Assembly: GCA_964436765.1 (NCBI GenBank)
Contig: CAYTEH010000004.1
Span: forward strand, 1-64,000
Reading direction: 5' to 3'
Source of the DNA: CAYTEH01 sp964436765
GTDB taxonomy: Bacteria; Patescibacteriota; Gracilibacteria; Peribacterales; Peribacteraceae
DNA length: 64,000 nt
Shown: piece after piece, positions 18,823-26,156 of the stretch
Numbering within the stretch: position 1 is the first letter of the stretch
Layout of the letters: the number at the start of each line of letters is the position of its first letter
The notes under the pieces: generated by a model
What the model was told of the DNA's origin: nothing
Database searches by the model: none
Seen by the model: the letters and a program-made list of their open reading frames with translations, nothing else
Position numbers and translations under genes: made by a program

Positions 18823-19458
18823 ATGCATCGCTATGAGTCACTGTTTTGCGTGGTCGTTTTCGCCTTCTGCATGACCCAAGAGGTCCAGGGTCAGGCAAAG
18901 AAAAAGGATCCGCCCGCAAAAAAGTCACACATCGACGCAATGAATGCGGCGATGGGAAAGGGCTTGACCGAGATTCGAAAAGACGTCGACGGCGTCAAAA
19001 AAGACGTACAAGGGGTCAAAGATGACCTGAAGAAAAGCGACGGAAAGCTGGATCGGATCCTGGCCAAACAACTCGAGCACGATGCCGAGTTCAAGGCCAT
19101 CCGGGACAAACAGGTCGAACACGACGCCGAGTTCAAGGCCATCCGCGATGCGCAGGTCATGTTGGCCAAGCAAATCAAGGAAGGTTTTGACAGTGCCGCC
19201 ACGGAATTGGGCGAAGTGAAGAAAATTGTCCAGAAAAACGTGAATGTCACGGTCAACGTCGCCGCGCCGCCGCCAGTCGAAAAGGTCGTGTACAAGGATC
19301 GGGTCGTCTACCAGGACCGGATCGTATACCAGGACCGCGTCGTCGTTCAAAAAGAGTACGTCGACAGGTACGTGCACGTCGCCGTGCCGTACCGGGTTGT
19401 CGGGTACGTCCCGTACTACGACTGCTACGGAAACAGCTTGGGTTACTACCGGCCATAA
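18823..19458 (+). CDS. Exported coiled-coil protein with VVYKDR/YQDR repeats
   Basis: The start at 18823 gives a short signal-like N-terminus (MHRYESLFCVVVFAFCMTQE). Residues 25-135 are charged and heptad-like, including a tandem repeat (EHDAEFKAIRDKQ / EHDAEFKAIRDAQ). A Val-rich strand (NVNVTVNVAAPPP) is followed by short tandem motifs VVYKDR, VVYQDR, IVYQDR, VVVQK, and a Tyr-rich tail ending in YYRP. No family recognised. Unlike its neighbours it has a consensus promoter, a long leader and a possible Shine-Dalgarno, which may point to transfer or to different regulation. Confidence 0.7.
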   Translation: MHRYESLFCVVVFAFCMTQEVQGQAKKKDPPAKKSHIDAMNAAMGKGLTEIRKDVDGVKKDVQGVKDDLKKSDGKLDRILAKQLEHDAEFKAIRDKQVEHDAEFKAIRDAQVMLAKQIKEGFDSAATELGEVKKIVQKNVNVTVNVAAPPPVEKVVYKDRVVYQDRIVYQDRVVVQKEYVDRYVHVAVPYRVVGYVPYYDCYGNSLGYYRP

Positions 19459-19476
19459 GGCCTCCTGCAGCAAACC

Positions 19477-19519
19477 GAACAGTCATTGCCCTCCCTTCGG
19501 GGAGAATCGATGACTGTTC
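19477..19519. terminator. Bidirectional hairpin between convergent genes
   Basis: GAACAGTCAT (19477-19486) pairs perfectly with ATGACTGTTC (19510-19519), with an inner CTCC/GGAG pairing. It lies between the ends of the + strand coiled-coil gene and the - strand Gly/Tyr-rich gene. A strong U-tract is absent. Confidence 0.7.
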
Positions 19520-19526
19520 ACCATGC

Positions 19527-20927
19527 CTACAATGAACCGCGGAATTTCCGGATTGTCTGGCGCAACTTTTGCATACGTTCTGCAAGTTCCTGCATCTGCT
19601 TGTTGTTCTCCTGGAGCTGAGCAGCGTTGACGCTGTTATTGATTGCCTGCTCAAGCTTTGCAGCTGCTTGTCCGCCCTCTTTTAATTGCCGTTCCAACTC
19701 TGCGATGTTCTGCATCACTTCGTTATTCTGCGGCCGCAGCACGTTCCCACCATTATTCACCTGCTGAGTATTAGTATTGCCCGTGTTCACGCCCCCATTC
19801 CCAGTATTGGGATACCCGTTGTTCCCGTACTCGTTCCCGCCGCTCTGGTATCCGTACCCGTTGTTCGACGCGTACGAATATCCGTTATTGGCGGGATACG
19901 TCCTCTGGGTCGGCGAGCCATACGGCCGCTGCCGGGGGACGAAGTGCATCAGGTTCCCGCTGCCGCCCCATGTGTACGCGTGCGAACCGTAGCGCGCGCT
20001 CAGGGCAGCCTGGCGCATGGCCGCGCCCGACTGCTGCCCGTACAGGGGCGCATTTGGTATGTCCAGGTACGGATTATATTGCTGCACGCCCACCATGTAC
20101 TGCCCGATGGGCCGCGGGGCGTAGAAATCGTTTCCATAATCCTGACCGTAGTTCGGATGCTGCCCGCCCGTGTTCATCGCATACTGCGTGCCTGGACTAT
20201 TGAGCGTGTAGAGTCCCTGACGTCCTGCCGGCTGGAACGGCGGCGGTGGGTTGTACGTGGGCCCATGCATGGGCTGGGGGCGCATGCCGTCGGCATTCAT
20301 ACCGAAGTTCTGCTGGAGACCGTTCATGCCGTAGCCGCCCATGGGATTGTACGAACCCATTGGATTGAACTGCTGGTAGTTGTACATCCCCCCCGGATAC
20401 GAGGCAGATGCGAAGGTACCCATCGGCCCGCGGTTGAAGCTGCTGGTGGCAAACCCGCCGGGACCGTACTGCATGGAATTGAATGACGAATACCCACCGT
20501 ACCCTCCTCCGAATCCCCCGCCGTAGAAGCCGCCTACGCCTCCGCCCGGGGCATAACCCATGCTGAGCGCGTGGTACGTGTTCATGCCGTTCATCCCATA
20601 GCCTCCATACCCGTTCCCGCCATATCCGCCGACACCGTAGTTGTACTGAGCCATCGGGTTCCAGCTAGGGTGCCGCGCTGCGTACCCATGAAAGTTCTGC
20701 GGGACCTGCTGCGCGCGTTGACCCGTCGGGTAGCGAAGTCTGTCCACGTACCCCTGCGAGATCGAGTTCTGGTAATTGAGCATGCTGTACGCGCTCTGGA
20801 GCCGGTAGTCGCGCGGGCCAGCGGGCATGTAGGTGGACCCGCCGTTATTGAACTGGCTGTACGCGCGGTGCGCGATGAGGCGCGCTTCGCGGGCGGACCA
20901 GGCCGATCCTGATGGCAGCATGTTCAT
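19527..20927 (-). CDS. Gly/Tyr/Asn-rich low-complexity protein with N-terminal WSAREARL motif
   Basis: This 466-residue protein has no signal peptide. Near the N-terminus is AWSAREARLIAHRAY, nearly the same as NTWSTREARL in the 1,219-aa protein at 22473-26132. Residues 90-400 are dominated by GYGG, GYGMNG, YNPMG and YASNNGYGY-type repeats, resembling prion-like or condensate-forming sequences. The last ~80 residues form a Gln/Glu-rich coiled coil (IAELERQLKEGGQAAAKLEQ). The ATG overlaps the stop of the upstream small gene (ATGA, 20924-20927). Function unknown. Confidence 0.75.
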   Translation of the reverse strand: MNMLPSGSAWSAREARLIAHRAYSQFNNGGSTYMPAGPRDYRLQSAYSMLNYQNSISQGYVDRLRYPTGQRAQQVPQNFHGYAARHPSWNPMAQYNYGVGGYGGNGYGGYGMNGMNTYHALSMGYAPGGGVGGFYGGGFGGGYGGYSSFNSMQYGPGGFATSSFNRGPMGTFASASYPGGMYNYQQFNPMGSYNPMGGYGMNGLQQNFGMNADGMRPQPMHGPTYNPPPPFQPAGRQGLYTLNSPGTQYAMNTGGQHPNYGQDYGNDFYAPRPIGQYMVGVQQYNPYLDIPNAPLYGQQSGAAMRQAALSARYGSHAYTWGGSGNLMHFVPRQRPYGSPTQRTYPANNGYSYASNNGYGYQSGGNEYGNNGYPNTGNGGVNTGNTNTQQVNNGGNVLRPQNNEVMQNIAELERQLKEGGQAAAKLEQAINNSVNAAQLQENNKQMQELAERMQKLRQTIRKFRGSL

Positions 20928-21268
20928 TGTTCGCCAAAGTAAGAAGTGAGTTTCTGCTCGACGTGTTCGATATCGCTCCCCTGCTCCGCGGCCTCCTTGC
21001 CCATGGCCTTCTTGCGCGATTCCTCCTTCAGCTTGTGCGCCTCGTCGGCGCAGACGTTCGTGACATCCTTGTAAATGCGGTCGTAGAGGTCGAACGCCCG
21101 CTGGTACTCGCCCATGCGCGCCTCGTGCTCCATGGCGTTTTCGGAAGCATACTTTTTCTCCAAAAGCGGGATCCGCTCGATCATCAAATCGGGATTGATA
21201 TGGCGCATAATCTCGTCATAGAGCCAATATGCCGCCGTCCTGGGCCAGGGATTTTTGGGGATGTGCAT
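20924..21268 (-). CDS. Conserved-looking small helical protein (114 aa)
   Basis: It begins MHIPKNPWPRTAAYWLYDEI and is charged and helical throughout, with no membrane segment and no cysteine motif except one Cys. A -10 box TATAAT (complement of 21288-21293) precedes the start by 19 bases. Its stop overlaps the start of the Gly/Tyr-rich gene, so the two are probably co-translated and may act together. No family recognised. Confidence 0.7.
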   Translation of the reverse strand: MHIPKNPWPRTAAYWLYDEIMRHINPDLMIERIPLLEKKYASENAMEHEARMGEYQRAFDLYDRIYKDVTNVCADEAHKLKEESRKKAMGKEAAEQGSDIEHVEQKLTSYFGEQ

Positions 21269-21375
21269 TTGGTATCGGTTTGTTACTATTATACTTTATT
21301 TTGGTGTTTTTAGCAAATACAGCCTTTTAGGCCAGAATAATGAGCCTATAAGTCTTTTTTATGTAAATCGCTGCT

Positions 21376-21403
21376 TTGACTTAAATATGTAATATTGTAT
21401 AAT
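21376..21403 (+). promoter_or_regulatory. Sigma70-type promoter and hairpin leader
   Basis: TTGACT at 21376-21381 and TATAAT at 21398-21403 are spaced 16 bp in a very AT-rich stretch. The ~80-nt leader contains a perfect hairpin CCTTGCAG-GTGTA-CTGCAAGG at about 21430-21450 before the ATG at 21489. Confidence 0.65.
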
Positions 21404-21488
21404 ATATTAGCTCCTTCACATCAAAGTCCTTGCAGGTGTACTGCAAGGGTTGCCATACAGAAGTAACTTCTTTTTGAAAGGGTCTACC

Positions 21489-22412
21489 ATGTTTACGTCT
21501 CCGTTCGCCGCCCTGTTGATCGCGATCGTGCTGCTGGTGTTGGGCATCGTGCTCGTCACCGCCGTACGCACCGCGGCCAATGTGGGCATGTTGTCCTTCC
21601 TGCTCGGCGGGGCTGTGCTATTCATCGGAATCCCGGCAATGATGCGTGCCTTGCCCGATGAAACGTACGATTGGATGTTTACGGCGAAAGACTGGATCGG
21701 GCTCATCCTGCTAGCTGCCTATCTGGGCATGCTGGCATGGATGCTCATCTACGTCTACGCCGAGGCGCTCGCCTCGGACGCCGAAAACATCGGGTTCTGC
21801 GGGATCTATCCGCAAGCGACCGCCCCCACCCAAATGCCCGCCAGCTGGTTGGCATACGTCGCCGGATGGATTCTGGCGGCGGCAACTGTCCTGGTCGTGC
21901 TGTTCTGGCTCGGCTCCCACTTCACGGATGCATGGAGCTGGTTCACGCGGCCGACCTTGAGGACGCTGGTCGCCAGGATGCAGGACCTAGACGCCCACAA
22001 CAAAAAGGAGGAATTCAAGGCCACTTCGAACCCGATGTTCTTTACGCTACCCACGCGTTTTATGACAAAGGAGTCGAAGGAAGCCTGGCAAGCCGCAGCG
22101 CAGCGGAAGGCCGCCAAGGAAGGCGACTATGTCATTGAAGAGATCCTGAGTATCAAGTTCCACAGCCAGGACGGCAGGAACTTGACCCACGCCAGGATTC
22201 ACTTCAAAGGCAAGCACGCCAAGGCGGATTATTCCGGCAAGATCACCATCGAACGACGCATCTTCGGCGAGGATCAAGCCACGATCGCCCGCATCGTCCA
22301 TAAGGTGCTCGAGGAACTGCCGCCGCCCCCGCAAAACAGCGGAAAGTCTTCACTGGAACTGGGAAAGGTCGTCGTCCCCGTTCCTGATCCGTTTGCAGTC
22401 GAAAAAGATTGA
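21489..22412 (+). CDS. Four-TM membrane protein with cytoplasmic C-terminal domain
   Basis: This 307-residue protein starts at MFTSPFAALLIAIVLLVLGI. Hydrophobic segments lie at about residues 5-25, 33-50, 66-90 and 115-140. A soluble C-terminal half follows (YVIEEILSIKFHSQDGRNLTHARIHF) with alternating beta/charged pattern and a Pro-rich tail. GAAAGGG upstream could be a weak ribosome binding site. It has its own consensus promoter and a strong terminator. No family recognised. Confidence 0.75.
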   Translation: MFTSPFAALLIAIVLLVLGIVLVTAVRTAANVGMLSFLLGGAVLFIGIPAMMRALPDETYDWMFTAKDWIGLILLAAYLGMLAWMLIYVYAEALASDAENIGFCGIYPQATAPTQMPASWLAYVAGWILAAATVLVVLFWLGSHFTDAWSWFTRPTLRTLVARMQDLDAHNKKEEFKATSNPMFFTLPTRFMTKESKEAWQAAAQRKAAKEGDYVIEEILSIKFHSQDGRNLTHARIHFKGKHAKADYSGKITIERRIFGEDQATIARIVHKVLEELPPPPQNSGKSSLELGKVVVPVPDPFAVEKD

Positions 22413-22432
22413 TCTCGATTGCCGAAGACACA

Positions 22433-22474
22433 AAACCCCACTCATGAAGGAGCATTCAGTTGAGTGGGGTTTTT
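22433..22474. terminator. Strong bidirectional intrinsic terminator
   Basis: AAAACCCCACTCA and TGAGTGGGGTTTT form a long stem with A- and T-runs on both sides. It lies between the convergent ends of the membrane protein gene and the 1,219-aa gene. Confidence 0.9.
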
Positions 22475-25400
22475 ATGATGCCAATGGATCTTCGCGCCTT
22501 GGTACAGGCAGGGCGGCCCACGTGATATACCGCGTCACCAAAGTGTCGGTGGTGGCAGTAAGGAATGCTGCCAAGGGGGTCCGTGCAATTGCAGGATCGG
22601 GCCCGGGAATGTTGTACGTTGCATGGCTGCCGTCCGGGGCAGCAACGAATGTCGGATCACCGCCGGCATGAGCACGTAGTTCAGCTTGCCGCCGGGCCAC
22701 TGCCTGCACCTTCCACTGTTGCACGATATCGGCTTCCGGCAGATCCATGAACTGCTGAAATGTGAGGCCGGTCCAAGGATCGTTCTCGGTACTCGAGAGC
22801 GTGCCCGTGTTCATCACGATGCGCATGTTGCCGGAACCGCCTTCGTAGGTGACTCGGAACGTGGCGCCGGGGATGTTGAAGGCGTTCTGGACGGACGTGA
22901 TTTTCTTTTCGGCCTCTTCCAGGCGCTTGACTGACGCTTCGGGGACCATGCGGTTGAAAATATCGTCTATGAATTGCCGGATGTTTTTGCGCTCGTTCTC
23001 GCTTACCTGCATTTCGAGCACCGGCACGGGCGTCACCGTGGCCGAAGGCGGGTCGACGTGGCGCGTCAGGTACGCACGCATGATCTCGTTGGAAAAGAGC
23101 TGCGCGAGCTGTCGGTCTAGCCCCTCGATGCCCGCAACGGTCGGGATGGTGCCTGCGTTCCCTAGCGCGGGCGGCAGACGACGGAAGCGCTGCATGATGC
23201 TGCTGATTTCTGCAGCCCTCTTCTGTATATCCTGCAGGTTGGAATGCGGCAGGCGGATGGTGCCCACGTCGGCCAGCGAGTTGATGGGCGGAGTGGTGAT
23301 GACGCGTCCGGCTACAGTAGGCAGTGAATTGAGGATGGTGATAAGTGTCGTCCCCCACCAGTTCAGACGCGCCTCGGGCGTGGCCGTCTCCAGCAGACCG
23401 GCAGTCACTTCCTTGTTCAGGCGCTCGGAATTTTGGCTGTGCGCCGCAAGGCGCATGATCTGGTACTTGCGTTGTTCCAGTTCGTTTGCGACCTCCGTGA
23501 CCGTTCTGTCGCCGCTGGCCGCGACGCGGTTCGCCCAGTCGCGCTGGAGGCTGCGCCTGGCTTCGTTCGTGAGGGGCATCTGGCCGAGGAACCTGTTCCA
23601 GCTCTGGTTCAGGTAGGCCACGTGCTCGTCGGCCTCCCGCACGCGCATGTTCGGGAAATTCGCGAAGTTCCCGCCGCCGTAGTAATCGGCAGCCGTGAAG
23701 GCCCTGAGAGGGTCGTTTTGATTGAGCAGGTTGAATTCCTGCGCGTTCTCGCTGGGGGGCGCAGCGAGGGGATTGTTGCGGTCGAGGATCTGCTGCATGT
23801 GACGACGGATGCGCTGCACGAGGCTTGCCGCCTCGCGGCCGTTGCGGGACATATTCTCGAGTGTGCTGTCGTCAGCTTCGAAGAGGAATACCTCCCAAAT
23901 TTTATAGTTGTACCCCTGGCTGGGATTTTCCCGCTCGAGACGATATGCCTCATGCATCGACACCAGATAGACGAACGTACGGCGTTCGTTGGGCGCTCTG
24001 CTTTCACCAAGCTCCCTGAGACGTCTCACCACATGAGGCTGGCCCCATTGCTGAAGAATAGAGCCGTCCACAGCCACACCGTAGGGCCTGATCTGTCCGG
24101 TGACGATGCGGCTGAAAAACTGCGGCGTGTCGTAGCGGTCACGAATATATGCGGCACCCTGCGCCTCGGCGCCGCCCCGGTGACCGGGGGCGCGGAAGCC
24201 CAGATTATCGATGCTGCGGCCACGATTCGTGAAAAACTTCTTGAGGAGCGCGTACATCGCCTGGCCCTTTTCCCTGGGGCCCATCTGGCCAAAGTCGAAG
24301 CCCGTGAAGTTCATGGTGGGCGGGAGCGGCGGCTGCTCACCGGGACGCGATCCGTTAATTTCCCAGGATTTCATGAGATCGTAGAATCGAATCACGTCAT
24401 TGACCTTTTGGTCCTGGAGGATCGCGAGGAGCTTGCGGCTCATGAGGTCGTTGCTTTCCAGTTCCTGCGCCCAGTAGTTGGTGAGGGTCGCGGTGCTCTC
24501 GGGGCCGTTGCGCCAGTCCTGGATGCCCTTCGCGATGCCGTCCCACCAGGCCGAGCCGGTGCGGCGTTCCTGCACCAGGCCGTACACGAGGCCGCCAAAC
24601 ACGGCGGGAAGCAGAATGAAGTTTTCGAGGTTCGTGCGGTTTCGTTTGAAGAAGTAATGGTGGAGCCCTTTAATGGCCAGGAACGCGCCCAAGCCCACCG
24701 CGGCTGCGGCGGGGAGATTATTGCGCCAGTCCATGACGATGTCCTTCATCTCGCCCGCGAAGTTATGGATGGTCTGGCTCAGGCCGATCGACTTACGGAG
24801 CGATTCCGTCTGCGCCACAGTGCGGTTCTCGGTTTCCTCCGCGTTCACGAGGGCGTTGATGGTGATATCGAGGATCGAACGGGTGTCTTCCACACTCAGG
24901 CCGCTGACGGGACCGCCCGTCCAGTTGTTGCCGATGTACGTGCGCAGCGCGTTCAGGAAGCGTTGGTTGTCCGCGGTCTGCGGCATGTTTGCAGAGAGGA
25001 AATCGAGAGCAAGCTGCGGACGCGAGCGCCAGACGCTGGCAGACGGGAGGGAGTTCGTGAGTGCCTGCTCTGGGATGCCCGTCTGCATCACCTGGATGAA
25101 CTGCGGCTGCCCCTGCATGCCGAAGCGCGGGTTCGGCTGCTGTTGCATCACCGGGACAGACCGCGGGCGACGGCGCATCTCGATATATCTGGTACGCGCG
25201 GTTCCGAGCGTGATGCCCCATCCACTGAGCGCTTCAGTGGAGCCCATTTCGTCGATGCTGATCACCTGGTACGCATCCTGCACCTTATTGACGATAGCTG
25301 CGTTGGCCGCGATGATCGCATCGAGCGCCTGGACCGTTTGCTGGGGATTGCCGGGCACGGCCGCGCCGGTGACTCTCGTGCGGAGGGTCCCGCCCTGGAG

Positions 25401-26132
25401 CATGATCGCCAGGAGCGAGAGGTATTTGGTCCGGCTCAGGCGGATATCGGGAAAGCCCGAGGGCGTGCGCGGTGCGGGCCCGTCGGCCGCCTCGATGCCA
25501 GGAGGCATGATGCGGTTTTCGCGGAGGACGCGGTCGAGGTCGTTGCGCGCGTTCTTGTACGCCTCGATAGGCAGCTGCAGGAAAAGCGTCAGCTGGTCGT
25601 TCGTGGCGCGCTGCATATTCCCTTCGCCGACCCAGACGCTCCGGCCGTTCCTGACGCGGTCGAACACGACCTGACCCAGGTCGCTGGCAGGCAGGGCTCC
25701 CTGGCCGGGGAAAATTCTGTCGATTTGCTCACGGGTCAGAAGTGACCGTACCCGCCCCCCCGCCGCTTCCAATTCCGCCGGCGTCGGGTTCTGCAGGTCT
25801 GCCGCCTGCGCCAGGTTGAACGGATCGGCGGCATTGATGTTGCCGCGCGTCTGGTCCTGCAATGTCGCCGCGTTCATGTTTGGGATCATCCCGCTCACGA
25901 GCAGCGCTTTGAACATGGCGCGGTCGGCGGGGCTGCGCTGGTTCAGCTCGGCATGCTCGCCTCGCGTGAACTGGTTATCGAAGAGCGCAATCGCGTTCGA
26001 GAGGGTCTGGTTCTGGTTGATGCGGTTGGGTCCGCGAATAGATTCGCTGGGCGCCACGGGCGAGAAACCACACAGGCGCGCCTCCCGGGTGCTCCAGGTG
26101 TTCCGGCCGGTGTGGAAGTGCATGTGGATCAT
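22473..26132 (-). CDS. 1,219-residue protein of unknown function with WSTREARL N-terminus
   Basis: It starts MIHMHFHTGRNTWSTREARL, sharing the WSxREARL motif with the Gly/Tyr-rich protein. Most of it is soluble, helical and Asn/Gln/Arg-rich. A pair of hydrophobic segments lies near residues 475-515 (AAAAVGLGAFLAIKGLHHYF and FILLPAVFGGLVYGLVQ), so it is probably membrane-attached with large domains on both sides. No catalytic motif was recognised. It is the last gene of four large same-strand unknown genes (22473-32270), following the preceding stop by 24 bp. Confidence 0.8.
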   Translation of the reverse strand: MIHMHFHTGRNTWSTREARLCGFSPVAPSESIRGPNRINQNQTLSNAIALFDNQFTRGEHAELNQRSPADRAMFKALLVSGMIPNMNAATLQDQTRGNINAADPFNLAQAADLQNPTPAELEAAGGRVRSLLTREQIDRIFPGQGALPASDLGQVVFDRVRNGRSVWVGEGNMQRATNDQLTLFLQLPIEAYKNARNDLDRVLRENRIMPPGIEAADGPAPRTPSGFPDIRLSRTKYLSLLAIMLQGGTLRTRVTGAAVPGNPQQTVQALDAIIAANAAIVNKVQDAYQVISIDEMGSTEALSGWGITLGTARTRYIEMRRRPRSVPVMQQQPNPRFGMQGQPQFIQVMQTGIPEQALTNSLPSASVWRSRPQLALDFLSANMPQTADNQRFLNALRTYIGNNWTGGPVSGLSVEDTRSILDITINALVNAEETENRTVAQTESLRKSIGLSQTIHNFAGEMKDIVMDWRNNLPAAAAVGLGAFLAIKGLHHYFFKRNRTNLENFILLPAVFGGLVYGLVQERRTGSAWWDGIAKGIQDWRNGPESTATLTNYWAQELESNDLMSRKLLAILQDQKVNDVIRFYDLMKSWEINGSRPGEQPPLPPTMNFTGFDFGQMGPREKGQAMYALLKKFFTNRGRSIDNLGFRAPGHRGGAEAQGAAYIRDRYDTPQFFSRIVTGQIRPYGVAVDGSILQQWGQPHVVRRLRELGESRAPNERRTFVYLVSMHEAYRLERENPSQGYNYKIWEVFLFEADDSTLENMSRNGREAASLVQRIRRHMQQILDRNNPLAAPPSENAQEFNLLNQNDPLRAFTAADYYGGGNFANFPNMRVREADEHVAYLNQSWNRFLGQMPLTNEARRSLQRDWANRVAASGDRTVTEVANELEQRKYQIMRLAAHSQNSERLNKEVTAGLLETATPEARLNWWGTTLITILNSLPTVAGRVITTPPINSLADVGTIRLPHSNLQDIQKRAAEISSIMQRFRRLPPALGNAGTIPTVAGIEGLDRQLAQLFSNEIMRAYLTRHVDPPSATVTPVPVLEMQVSENERKNIRQFIDDIFNRMVPEASVKRLEEAEKKITSVQNAFNIPGATFRVTYEGGSGNMRIVMNTGTLSSTENDPWTGLTFQQFMDLPEADIVQQWKVQAVARRQAELRAHAGGDPTFVAAPDGSHATYNIPGPDPAIARTPLAAFLTATTDTLVTRYITWAALPVPRREDPLAS

Positions 26133-26156
26133 GAGTGTGTGTTTGCCGCAGGGGGA

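Noticed and set aside
23433..25745. 770-codon + strand open frame opposite the 1,219-aa gene
   Set aside because: Typical antisense shadow in high-GC DNA, rich in Arg/Val/His/Ala, without domains; the minus-strand gene has a shared N-terminal motif and operon context.
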